A stretch of DNA of 6,072 nt from an uncultured Erythrobacter sp. (GCA_947258465.1 CAMYIQ010000197.1:1-6072); one strand, 5' to 3'; shown: positions 1 through 6,039, counted from the first letter of the stretch. Notes: generated by a model not told the origin, from the sequence alone. Program-made: numbers and translations.

Positions 1-1909
1 CGATACGATCGCCGCGGCAATCAGCGCGAAGGTTTCCGACAAGCAGGCGCTATTGGTTGAAAAAGACCCCTTGAAGCGGCTCGAAATGGTGATGTCCTTT
101 ATGGAGGGCGAGCTTTCGGTCTTGCAGGTCGAGCGCCGCATTCGAGGCCGCGTGAAGCGGCAGATGGAAAAGACCCAGCGCGAATACTACCTGAACGAGC
201 AGCTCAAGGCGATTCAGAACGAGCTTGGCGGCGACGAGGACGGCAGCAACGAGATTGCCGAGCTGACCGAGAAGATCGCCAAGACCAAGCTCAGCAAGGA
301 AGCGCGCGAAAAGGCCGAAGCCGAGCTCAAGAAGCTGCGCAGTATGCAGCCGATGAGCGCCGAGGCGACGGTCATTCGCAATTATCTCGATGTTCTGCTC
401 GGCCTGCCATGGGGTAAGAAAAGCAAGGTCAAAAAGGATATCGGCAAGGCGCAGGAAGTGCTCGATGCCGATCACTATGGCCTCGGGAAGGTCAAGGACC
501 GGATCATCGAATATCTCGCGGTTCAGGCGCGCACGCGCAAGCTGAAGGGACCGATCCTGTGCCTCGTGGGGCCGCCGGGTGTCGGCAAGACCTCGCTCGG
601 CAAGAGCATCGCCAAGGCGACCGGGCGCGAATTCGTGCGGCAATCCCTGGGCGGCGTGCGCGACGAAGCGGAGATTCGGGGGCACCGCCGCACCTATATC
701 GGATCGCTACCCGGCAAGATCGTCACCAATCTCAAGAAAGCAGGTAAGAGCAATCCGCTGTTCCTCCTCGACGAGATCGATAAGCTTGGACAGGATTTCC
801 GTGGCGATCCCGCTTCGGCGCTGCTCGAAGTGCTGGATCCGGAACAGAACAACCGGTTCCAGGATCACTATCTCGAACTCGACCTGGACTTGTCGGACAT
901 CATGTTCGTGACCACCGCGAACAGCCTCAACCTGCCGCAGCCCCTGCTGGACCGGATGGAGATCATCCGCTTGGAAGGGTACACGGAGGACGAAAAGGTC
1001 GAGATCGCCAAGCGCCATCTGCTGCCCAAGCAGATCAAGGAACACGGTCTCAAGAAGGGCGAGTTCGAGCTGACCGAAGACGGACTGCGCGATTTGATCC
1101 GGTTCTACACGCGCGAGGCGGGTGTCCGCACGCTCGAGCGCGAGCTGGCACGGTTGGCGCGCAAATCGCTGCGCAAGATCCTCGAGAACGAGGTCGAGAG
1201 CGTCACGATCACGCCCGAAAATCTCAGCGATTTTGCCGGTGTTCGCAAGTTCAAGCACGGCATGGGCGAGGAAGAGCCGCAAGTCGGAGCCGTGACCGGC
1301 CTCGCATGGACAGAGGTCGGCGGCGAACTGCTGACGATCGAAAGCGTGACGACCCCCGGCAAGGGCGAGATAAAGACGACCGGCAAGCTGGGCGAGGTGA
1401 TGAACGAATCCGTTGCCGCCGCCTTCAGCTTCGTCAAGGCGCGCGCGCCGCATTACGGCATCAAGCCGAGCCTGTTTCACCGGCGCAATATTCACATTCA
1501 CCTTCCCGAGGGCGCAGTGCCTAAGGATGGGCCGAGCGCAGGTGTGGGAATGGTAACCTCCATCGTCTCGACGCTTTCGGGGATTCCGGTGAGGGCGGAT
1601 GTCGCGATGACCGGCGAGGTGACATTGCGGGGACGGGTGCTTGCGATCGGCGGCCTGAAGGAAAAGCTGCTGGCGGCCATGCGCGGCGGGATCAAGAAGG
1701 TCCTCATTCCCGAAGAGAATGTCAAAGACCTCGCCGAAATCCCGGGCAATGTGAAAGACGGTCTCGAGATTGTGCCGGTCGCCCATGTCGACGAGGTGCT
1801 GGCGCAAGCCTTGTGTCATGTGCCCGAGCCCATCGAATGGACCGAGGCGGACGATCTCGCCAGTCAGCCAGACCACTCGCACCAGGCGCCATCGCCGACC
1901 GCGCATTAA
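1..1909 (+). CDS. lon: ATP-dependent protease Lon, 5'-truncated by window edge
   Basis: Lon is a cytoplasmic AAA+ serine protease that unfolds and degrades damaged and short-lived regulatory proteins. The frame is open from base 2 (first visible residues DTIAAAISAK), so the gene enters from the left; the TTG at 53 is internal, not a start. 635 residues are visible. Numbered from the first visible codon, they show the coiled-coil N-domain end with QREYYLNEQLKAIQ, Walker A GPPGVGKTS (190-198), Walker B FLLDEID (Asp257, Glu258), and the protease domain with Ser512 in PKDGPSAG and Lys555 in GGLKEK. These match E. coli Ser679 and Lys722 with a constant offset of 167, so about 167 N-terminal residues and the promoter are missing. 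The core is collinear with E. coli Lon and no frameshift is seen. The tail after the protease domain is a short hydrophilic, His-containing extension (QPDHSHQAPSPTAH). hupB follows, as in many proteobacteria. Confidence 0.98.
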   Translation, partial: DTIAAAISAKVSDKQALLVEKDPLKRLEMVMSFMEGELSVLQVERRIRGRVKRQMEKTQREYYLNEQLKAIQNELGGDEDGSNEIAELTEKIAKTKLSKEAREKAEAELKKLRSMQPMSAEATVIRNYLDVLLGLPWGKKSKVKKDIGKAQEVLDADHYGLGKVKDRIIEYLAVQARTRKLKGPILCLVGPPGVGKTSLGKSIAKATGREFVRQSLGGVRDEAEIRGHRRTYIGSLPGKIVTNLKKAGKSNPLFLLDEIDKLGQDFRGDPASALLEVLDPEQNNRFQDHYLELDLDLSDIMFVTTANSLNLPQPLLDRMEIIRLEGYTEDEKVEIAKRHLLPKQIKEHGLKKGEFELTEDGLRDLIRFYTREAGVRTLERELARLARKSLRKILENEVESVTITPENLSDFAGVRKFKHGMGEEEPQVGAVTGLAWTEVGGELLTIESVTTPGKGEIKTTGKLGEVMNESVAAAFSFVKARAPHYGIKPSLFHRRNIHIHLPEGAVPKDGPSAGVGMVTSIVSTLSGIPVRADVAMTGEVTLRGRVLAIGGLKEKLLAAMRGGIKKVLIPEENVKDLAEIPGNVKDGLEIVPVAHVDEVLAQALCHVPEPIEWTEADDLASQPDHSHQAPSPTAH

Positions 1910-1946
1910 CAAAGGATATGCTGCGCCGCAGCGAATCGTGAAGCGT

Positions 1947-1972
1947 GCCTCGGGGTTGCCGAGGCCCCTTTT
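1947..1972 (+). terminator. Rho-independent terminator of lon
   Basis: A perfect 7-bp stem GCCTCGG / CCGAGGC (1947-1953 with 1959-1965) closes a 5-base loop and is followed by CCCTTTT. It lies 37 bases after the lon stop codon and separates lon from hupB, which has its own promoter. Confidence 0.75.
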
Positions 1973-2026
1973 CATAGCGGTGCGGTGCAGCATTGTATGG
2001 TGAACCCGCGCTTCATCCTGTTTTTG

Positions 2027-2063
2027 TTCGGTCTGGCCCCGAAAACCGCCGGTTTTTACCGAA
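2027..2063. repeat. Nested palindrome upstream of the hupB promoter
   Basis: The inner inverted repeat AAAACCG-C-CGGTTTT (2042-2056) is perfect around one central base. An outer pair TTCGGT (2027-2032) and ACCGAA (2058-2063) is also perfect but placed asymmetrically around the inner one. It ends 7 bases before the candidate -35 box of hupB. As DNA it could be an operator. As RNA the core could fold as AAAACC-GCC-GGTTTT with a short T run, so a second weak terminator for lon readthrough is an alternative. The function is unknown. Confidence 0.45.
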
Positions 2064-2070
2064 TTTGCCT

Positions 2071-2099
2071 TTGACACTTCGGCCAAAAAACTCTCAATT
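2071..2099 (+). promoter_or_regulatory. Candidate sigma70-type promoter of hupB
   Basis: A perfect -35 hexamer TTGACA (2071-2076), preceded by CCT, sits 17 bases before TCAATT (2094-2099), a weak -10 match. It lies about 70 bases before the hupB start and just after the lon terminator, where a promoter is expected. The -35 is convincing and the -10 assignment is uncertain. Confidence 0.5.
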
Positions 2100-2165
2100 C
2101 GTCCGCCTTCACCGAGGCGATTCAGCCAATCCAATCTGACGATAAGAACAAGGGGGTTTCCACCG

Positions 2166-2438
2166 ATGAATAAGAACGACCTGATCAGCGCGGTTGCCGA
2201 TTCCAGCGGCCTTTCCAAGAGCGATGCCTCGAGCGCCGTCGAAGGTGTTTTCGATGCAATCACCAAGGCCCTCTCGAGCGGCGACGAAGTGCGCTTGGTC
2301 GGCTTCGGCACATTCTCCGTTGCGAAACGCAAGGCCTCGACCGGCCGCAATCCGCGTACTGGCGAGCCCATGACCATCAAGGCCTCGAACCAGCCGAAGT
2401 TCAAGGCAGGCAAGGGCCTGAAGGACGCCGTCAATTAA
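2166..2438 (+). CDS. hupB: HU family DNA-binding protein
   Basis: HU is a small histone-like dimer that binds and bends DNA non-specifically and organises the nucleoid. The 90 residues match the usual length of the family. Visible signatures are the N-terminal MNKNDLISAVA helix, the core VRLVGFGTFSV (42-52), and the beta-arm with RNPRTGEPM (61-69), whose Arg-Asn-Pro tip intercalates into DNA in known HU structures. The C-terminus KFKAGKGLKDAVN is typical. The ATG at 2166 is supported by the purine-rich AAGGGGGT around 2150-2157 at good spacing. The gene is monocistronic, with its own promoter upstream and a strong terminator downstream. It lies next to lon; in E. coli the HU beta subunit is itself a Lon substrate, so the pairing may be functional as well as positional. 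The symbol follows the lon-hupB linkage; the protein alone could equally be called hup. Confidence 0.97.
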   Translation: MNKNDLISAVADSSGLSKSDASSAVEGVFDAITKALSSGDEVRLVGFGTFSVAKRKASTGRNPRTGEPMTIKASNQPKFKAGKGLKDAVN

Positions 2439-2499
2439 GCCGAACCTCCTGACCGACGCGCTGCCACGCCTCGCGGCGCCACGCTAGGGATCGAACTTC

Positions 2500-2533
2500 G
2501 CCGTGCTTTCCATGTCGGAAAGCGCGGCGTTTT
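2500..2533 (+). terminator. Strong terminator of hupB, between convergent genes
   Basis: A 12-bp stem GCCGTGCTTTCC / GGAAAGCGCGGC (2500-2511 with 2517-2528, one T-G wobble) has loop ATGTC and is followed by GTTTT. It sits about 60 bases past the hupB stop. The minus-strand lipoprotein gene ends 28 bases to the right, so the same hairpin may also slow leftward transcripts. It lacks a good T run in that direction. Confidence 0.85.
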
Positions 2534-2555
2534 CGTTGGCATTGCGAGAATGACG

Positions 2556-3404
2556 CTAGTCGAAAGAAATCAGGGCCATGGGGGGCTGTTCGGTGCGCGG
2601 CGTGATTTCCCACGTCAGGACCTGACCGCCGGAATGATGGCTGGGACCGCCGTCGGTATTGTTCGCCAAAATACGTCCATCGGTTACGATCGAAAACTGG
2701 CCCTCGGCGACTACGATCCGGGGAGGGGTTTCCTCGTCTTTCGGGGACAGGTCGGCTAGTCCGGCCATGCCGGCTACCATCCCCTGCATCGGATTGCCGC
2801 TGCCTTGCGCGGCAAAGCCCGGCGCATCGATCCGCACTTGCCTTTGGTCGCGCAAAATGACGCTGACGAAGGTATTCGCCATGGCGAAGCGCTCGATCGT
2901 CGGAAACGAAAAGTCGTGCGTAAGTCGGCCGAAGATCGCGAAATCGACCTCGAACAGGCCGTCGCCCTTATACTCAACAGCGTTCCAGCCGCGCTGACGC
3001 TCCAGCTTTTCGGCGAGCTCCTGCGCAGCGTCCGGATCCGACGGATCTATCCCGCCCAGAAACGTCTTCATCTGCTCGGCCTTGCGCTTCTTCCTGGCAC
3101 GGCGGCTTTCGGCCTCTGCATCCCACTCGCGCTTTTGCTCGGCAATTTCCGCAGCGGTGCATTCGCGGGATTCGTAATCGTCATCAAGGCATGCGGCCTC
3201 GAATGGTTCGTCCGTTTTGCTACCCATCTCTGCCAGTTTGCTCAGCGCGAGCATTTGGATTTCCCCATCGTAGCGATAGGCAAAGCTACCGTCTTTCATG
3301 AGCTCCAGTTCGCTTGTGAACTGGCCTGGCGAGAGAAAGCAGCCCGACAGCGCCAGGCTGCCCACACCGGCGAGTGCGACCGTGCGAAACCTTTTGGACA
3401 ACAT
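2556..3404 (-). CDS. Uncharacterised secreted lipoprotein
   Basis: I do not recognise a named family. The 282-residue product starts with a clear lipoprotein signal: basic MLSKRFR, a hydrophobic stretch, and lipobox LSGC with Cys22 as the predicted lipidated residue. Phe follows at +2, so outer-membrane sorting is likely. A beta-rich opening (ELELMKDGSFAYRYDGEI) is followed by two cysteines 10 residues apart (72, 82), a very charged, probably helical segment (about 84-112, rich in Arg, Lys and Glu), a second helix (125-139), a mixed domain (142-200), a Gly/Met-rich linker (200-216) and a C-terminal strand-rich part ending in WEITPRTEQPPMALISFD. The start at 3404 is preferred over upstream in-frame starts because GGAAGG lies just before it and the signal peptide begins there. 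It follows rlmB by 19 bases and is probably co-transcribed. Its mature beta-rich form loosely recalls LppM-like lipoproteins, but that is weak. Confidence 0.85.
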   Translation of the reverse strand: MLSKRFRTVALAGVGSLALSGCFLSPGQFTSELELMKDGSFAYRYDGEIQMLALSKLAEMGSKTDEPFEAACLDDDYESRECTAAEIAEQKREWDAEAESRRARKKRKAEQMKTFLGGIDPSDPDAAQELAEKLERQRGWNAVEYKGDGLFEVDFAIFGRLTHDFSFPTIERFAMANTFVSVILRDQRQVRIDAPGFAAQGSGNPMQGMVAGMAGLADLSPKDEETPPRIVVAEGQFSIVTDGRILANNTDGGPSHHSGGQVLTWEITPRTEQPPMALISFD

Positions 3405-3423
3405 CGCTTCCTTCCCCACTGGA

Positions 3424-4215
3424 TTACTCCCGCGTCGCGACGGCGTAGAGCGCGATCGCGCCGGCATTGGAGACGTTCAGGCTTTCGATCCGGTCTCCGA
3501 TCGGCAGCTTGGCCAGCGCATCGCAATGCGATTCGATATTTTGGCGCATGCCCTCTCCTTCGGCGCCCAGTACCAGCGCGACGGGGCCGGCGGGCAGGGC
3601 TTCGGGAAGCGTTGCCTCGGCCGATCCGGTCAGGCCGATGCGCCAATATCCGGCATCGGCCATCTGTTCGAGCGCACGGGCCAGATTGACGACGCGCACC
3701 CATGGCAGGATTTCGAGCGCACCCGAAGCGGCCTTGCCGATGACGCCGCCTTCGGGCGGGGCGTGGCGATCCTGCGTCACCAGCGCCGCAGCGCCGAAGG
3801 CGGCGGCGGAGCGCATGATCGCGCCGACATTATGCGGATCGGTCACCTGGTCGAGCACCACGATGGGGCGCGCGGTATCGCCATCGAGTATCTCGTCGAG
3901 ATGCATGTCTTCCAGCGGAGCGCATTCGAGAACCAGGCCCTGATGCGGGGCATCCTTCGCTACGAGGCGTGCAAGATCCGTCACATCGGCATATTCGAGC
4001 GGGAAATCGTCGGGCAACTCTCCGTCGAGTGTCTCGATCGCTTCGCGGGTAGCCCACAGCTTGCGATGCACCCGGTCGGGATTTTTGAGAGCGGCTTCGA
4101 CCGCGTGCCGGCCCCACAATCTCACCTGACCCGCGCTCGCGCGGCCGCTCCCGCGCCCACCTTTCATCCGGCCGGCACGGCCTCTCAGTGCCCGTTTGCG
4201 TTCACCCTTCGCCAT
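3424..4215 (-). CDS. rlmB: 23S rRNA (guanosine-2'-O-)-methyltransferase, TrmH/SpoU family
   Basis: This SPOUT-class enzyme methylates the 2'-hydroxyl of a conserved guanosine (G2251 in E. coli) in the peptidyl-transferase P-loop of 23S rRNA, using S-adenosylmethionine. The 263 residues show the small substrate-binding domain starting at LWGRHAVEAAL (33-43) and the knotted catalytic domain. That domain has motif 1 LDQVTDPHNVGAIMRSA (121-137; Asn129, Arg135), motif 2 VALVLGAEGEGMR (212-224; Glu220), and motif 3 LPIGDRIESLNVSNAGAIAL (237-256; Ser245, Asn247). The ATG at 4215 has AGGA nine bases upstream; the longer frame would need a TTG at 4290 and adds unconserved sequence. About 30 basic Arg/Gly/Lys-rich residues precede the domain and are absent from E. 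coli RlmB; they probably help bind RNA. It is the first gene of a leftward unit with the lipoprotein gene and is divergent from tRNA-Tyr. A related tRNA-modifying SPOUT member is possible but fits less well. Confidence 0.92.
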   Translation of the reverse strand: MAKGERKRALRGRAGRMKGGRGSGRASAGQVRLWGRHAVEAALKNPDRVHRKLWATREAIETLDGELPDDFPLEYADVTDLARLVAKDAPHQGLVLECAPLEDMHLDEILDGDTARPIVVLDQVTDPHNVGAIMRSAAAFGAAALVTQDRHAPPEGGVIGKAASGALEILPWVRVVNLARALEQMADAGYWRIGLTGSAEATLPEALPAGPVALVLGAEGEGMRQNIESHCDALAKLPIGDRIESLNVSNAGAIALYAVATRE

Positions 4216-4231
4216 CGAATTCGTCCTGTTT

Positions 4232-4245
4232 GCAACTTTGGTTGC
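4232..4245 (-). promoter_or_regulatory. Small hairpin in the rlmB leader
   Basis: GCAAC-TTTG-GTTGC is a perfect 5-bp inverted repeat, ending 17 bases before the rlmB start codon and just upstream of its AGGA ribosome binding site. It could influence translation initiation, but a 5-bp stem in GC-rich DNA may be chance. Confidence 0.25.
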
Positions 4246-4264
4246 GCCTGTGCCAGCGAGGGCA

Positions 4265-4270
4265 TTGACA
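4265..4270 (+). promoter_or_regulatory. Candidate -35 element for tRNA-Tyr
   Basis: A perfect TTGACA lies in the 141-base divergent region between rlmB and tRNA-Tyr and points towards the tRNA. No good -10 is seen 16-18 bases further (the sequence there is around CAAAGG), so the call rests on the -35 and position only. The rest of the interval holds GC-rich short inverted repeats without a clear signal. Confidence 0.3.
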
Positions 4271-4356
4271 GGCAAGGCTCGCTTCGCCAAAGGGGCGCCT
4301 CTCGGTACGGGATCGCGAGTGCGACCCCTCGATTTCCTAAGCGAAATGGCCCGTGT

Positions 4357-4442
4357 GGACAGGTGGCCGAGTGGTTAAAGGCAGCAGACTGTAAATCTGC
4401 CCGCGCAAGCGTACGCTGGTTCGAATCCAGCCCTGTCCACCA
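4357..4442 (+). tRNA. tRNA-Tyr (anticodon GUA)
   Basis: This is a class II tRNA with a long variable arm. The acceptor stem is GGACAGG (4357-4363) with CCTGTCC (4432-4438), followed by discriminator A4439 and an encoded CCA (4440-4442). The anticodon stem GCAGA / TCTGC (4384-4388 with 4396-4400) holds loop CTGTAAA with anticodon GTA at 4391-4393. The variable arm covers about 4401-4414. The T arm is GCTGG-TTCGAAT-CCAGC (4415-4431). All stems pair perfectly, so the gene is intact despite bordering an integrated element. A G1-C72 pair, long variable arm and GUA anticodon all fit tyrosine. The element's integrase lies immediately downstream in the same orientation, so the 3' part of this gene is the likely attachment core (attL). 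Confidence 0.97.
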
Positions 4443-4484
4443 CCACCCTTTCTTTTAGCATATATCTGCATCCCCAGAAATCCA

Positions 4485-4513
4485 TAGAAACCCTTGGAAT
4501 TCTGCGGTATATT
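4485..4513 (+). promoter_or_regulatory. Candidate integrase promoter
   Basis: TATATT (4508-4513, five of six to the -10 consensus) lies in the AT-richer leader after the tRNA. Seventeen bases before it is TAGAAA (4485-4490, four of six to the -35 consensus). If used, the transcript would start near 4520 and include all the 11-base repeats before the integrase gene. Readthrough from tRNA-Tyr is an alternative source of transcript. Confidence 0.3.
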
Positions 4514-4577
4514 GCGCCTGCTCCGTCCCTACATGACCATCGCGATCCACCCGCATCCGAGGTCTAGTGTGGGGAAG

Positions 4578-4607
4578 GTGTGGGGAAGGGCAGGTGCTTC
4601 CCCACAC
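4578..4607 (+). promoter_or_regulatory. Perfect 11-bp hairpin in the integrase leader
   Basis: GTGTGGGGAAG (4578-4588) pairs perfectly with CTTCCCCACAC (4597-4607) around an 8-base loop and is followed by TTGTATTTT. In RNA it resembles a terminator or attenuator with an interrupted U run. In this fold copy 3 of the repeat is occupied and the downstream ribosome binding site stays free. Confidence 0.6.
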
Positions 4608-4645
4608 TTGTATTTTCCGGAACGGCCTGCGGAAATGTGGGGAAG
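4597..4645 (+). promoter_or_regulatory. Alternative structure that would bury the integrase RBS
   Basis: CTTCCCCACA (4597-4606) is also perfectly complementary to TGTGGGGAAG (4636-4645), which carries the GGGGAAGG ribosome binding site just before the ATG at 4649. The enclosed sequence forms its own 6-bp hairpin TTTCCG / CGGAAA (4614-4619 with 4630-4635). The result is a stacked stem interrupted by one 7-base bulge. This fold and the hairpin at 4578-4607 exclude each other. The pairing is read directly; any regulatory use is inference. Confidence 0.4.
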
Positions 4646-4648
4646 GAA

Positions 4649-5860
4649 ATGGGCAAACTCACGGCAGTGGCGGTAAAGGCCGCTTTGGCGAATCCCGGCA
4701 CTTATCAGGATGGCGAAGGACTTTTTCTCAAGGTTGGGAGAACCGGGTCAGCGTCATGGGTGATTCGACTCCAACAAGACGGCAAGCGACGGGACATAGG
4801 GATCGGGAGCGCCAAACTGGTCACGCTGGCTGAGGCACGCCAAAAAGCCAACGAACTGCGCAAAGCCGTGAAGGTCGAAAAGCGCGACGTTCTCATAGAG
4901 CGCAAGGACGAGGCTGCCGCCAAGGTGACTTTCCGCGAAGCGGCCACCCAGTACCATTCCGACAACGAGGCGGGCTGGAAGAGCGCTGTCTACACCCGTC
5001 AGTGGCTGGCCAGTCTGGAGAACTACGCTTTTCCCAAACTCGGTGACATGCCAACCGGCAGCATCACCGCAGCCGACATCATTGAAGTCCTCACCCCGAT
5101 CTGGCAGGAAATCCCTGAAACCGCCCGCCAGGTACGCAACCGGATTTGTGCCGTGCTCGACTATGCGCACGCGAAGGGATGGCGATCGACCGAAGCACCG
5201 TCGGGCAATAGCAGCCTGAAAGCGGGTAGGGGCCTGCCACGACAGATCAAGAAACCGCAGAACCGCAAAGCGATGCCGTATGTCGCCATTCCAGCGTTTC
5301 TGACCGCCCTACGGCGCAAGCCATCCTTCGGACGTTTCGCGCTGGACCTCCTCATCCTGACCGGCACGCGCTCGCAGGAGGTCCGACTCGCGACCTGGGA
5401 CGAATTCGATCTTGAGGAGCGCCTCTGGACCATCCCCGCCGAACATATGAAGCGAAGCAAGGCACATGTAGTCCCGCTCTCTGAGGCTGCACTGGGTGTC
5501 CTCGCAAAGGCTGATGCGTTTCGGGTCGAAGGTGCTGAAGTGGTCTTCTCCGGTGCAACGGGCAAAGCGATGTCCGACATGACGCTGCTCAAGGTGCTGC
5601 GCGACATGCAGGAGCCTTACCACGTCCACGGCTTCCGCTCGGCGTTCACGGACTGGGCGGCAAACGCGGGCTTCCCAAACGCGGTGGTCGAGGCCGCGCT
5701 CGCTCACAAGACGCCCGACGCGGTGCAGGCGGCGTATCGCCGCACAACCTATCTTGGCACCAAGGAGGATCCCGGTATGCGCGTGAAGCTCATGGATGCA
5801 TGGGGAGCCTATTGCTCCGGTACAGTCACAGTCAGCGAAGCTCTCAACGCGCACGACTAG
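4649..5860 (+). CDS. int: P4-type tyrosine recombinase (integrase)
   Basis: The enzyme catalyses site-specific integration and excision of a mobile element, here at tRNA-Tyr. The 403 residues match the family's usual length and domain order: N-terminal arm-binding domain (about 1-85, GKLTAVAVKAA then GTYQDGEGLFLKV, ending before ERKDEAA), core-binding helical domain (about 92-185, TFREAATQYH to AHAKGWR), and catalytic domain (about 208-370). The catalytic set is complete: Arg241 in LTGTRSQEVR, Lys268 or Lys271 in the MKRSKAHVVPLS hairpin, His327 and Arg330 in HGFR, His353 in LAHK, and nucleophile Tyr363 in AAYRRTTYL. The enzyme is therefore likely active. The ATG at 4649 is chosen because the arm domain normally begins there and GGGGAAGG precedes it; an in-frame GTG at 4580 adds unconserved sequence made from the repeats. 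It lies downstream of tRNA-Tyr in the same direction, the classic arrangement of tRNA-borne islands. No terminator with a T run follows it. Confidence 0.96.
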   Translation: MGKLTAVAVKAALANPGTYQDGEGLFLKVGRTGSASWVIRLQQDGKRRDIGIGSAKLVTLAEARQKANELRKAVKVEKRDVLIERKDEAAAKVTFREAATQYHSDNEAGWKSAVYTRQWLASLENYAFPKLGDMPTGSITAADIIEVLTPIWQEIPETARQVRNRICAVLDYAHAKGWRSTEAPSGNSSLKAGRGLPRQIKKPQNRKAMPYVAIPAFLTALRRKPSFGRFALDLLILTGTRSQEVRLATWDEFDLEERLWTIPAEHMKRSKAHVVPLSEAALGVLAKADAFRVEGAEVVFSGATGKAMSDMTLLKVLRDMQEPYHVHGFRSAFTDWAANAGFPNAVVEAALAHKTPDAVQAAYRRTTYLGTKEDPGMRVKLMDAWGAYCSGTVTVSEALNAHD

Positions 5861-5892
5861 CGCAACGCCCTCCACAAACAGACCACCAGCAC

Positions 5893-5934
5893 CGCCGGCG
5901 CGCATGGCTCTGCCATGCCGCCTGCCTTCCGGCG
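5893..5934. repeat. Two-layer hairpin after the integrase gene
   Basis: The inner stem GCATGGC-TCT-GCCATGC (5902-5908 with 5912-5918) is perfect. The outer stem CGCCGG / CCGGCG (5893-5898 with 5929-5934) is also perfect. There is no T run after it, so it is not a typical intrinsic terminator. It may protect the 3' end of the integrase mRNA, act as a REP-like element, or be a protein-binding site. Confidence 0.55.
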
Positions 5935-5997
5935 AGGATGAGAGGGCAAACTGCAAATTGATGCCGTGGCACGGGCCAGCGGGCGTCAGAAGAGGAC

Positions 5998-6039
5998 CCG
6001 AACTTCAAGTTCAGTTATTGTTATATTGTTGAAGTTTGG
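5998..6039. promoter_or_regulatory. Operator-like inverted repeats in an AT-rich patch
   Basis: A palindrome GAACTT-C-AAGTTC (6000-6012) overlaps a wider inverted repeat CCGAACTTCAA (5998-6008) and TTGAAGTTTGG (6029-6039), with 10 of 11 positions paired. Between the arms lies AT-rich TTATTGTTATATTG, containing the -10-like TATATT at 6022-6027. This resembles a dimeric repressor or activator site around a promoter. The gene it would control is beyond the right edge. Confidence 0.4.

Larger units (their letters stand above)
4568..4646. repeat. Four copies of an 11-base repeat, TGTGGGGAAGG
   Basis: Copies 1 and 2 are tandem and adjacent (4568-4578 and 4579-4589). Copy 3 is inverted (CTTCCCCACA, 4597-4606, ten bases matching). 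Copy 4 is direct (4636-4646) and contains the integrase Shine-Dalgarno sequence. All are exact over at least ten bases. The location between the tRNA attachment site and the integrase start fits arm-type sites for the integrase or a directionality factor. The direct/inverted arrangement also permits alternative RNA hairpins, described separately. Confidence 0.8.

Noticed and set aside
707..2434. Long minus-strand open frame of 575 codons opposite lon and hupB.
   Set aside because: It is the antisense of two well-conserved genes and their intergenic signals; long antisense frames are common in GC-rich coding DNA.
3408..3419. The lipoprotein gene's ribosome binding region shares GTGGGGAAGGAA (minus strand) with the integrase repeat copy 4.
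   Set aside because: Both are Shine-Dalgarno regions, so purine-rich similarity is expected; there is no inverted partner or further copy near the lipoprotein gene.
4580..4648. Longer integrase start at the GTG at 4580.
   Set aside because: The added residues come from the repeats and hairpins and do not resemble the family's N-terminus; the ATG at 4649 has a good ribosome binding site.
4494..4676. Small plus-strand frame across the integrase leader (possible leader peptide, with internal ATG at 4533).
   Set aside because: No ribosome binding site precedes either start, the product is mostly translated repeat sequence, and it overlaps the integrase start.
5796..6032. Plus-strand frame of 78 codons overlapping the integrase end.
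   Set aside because: Low-complexity Pro/Ala/Arg composition, no ribosome binding site, and it runs through the hairpin and operator-like repeats.
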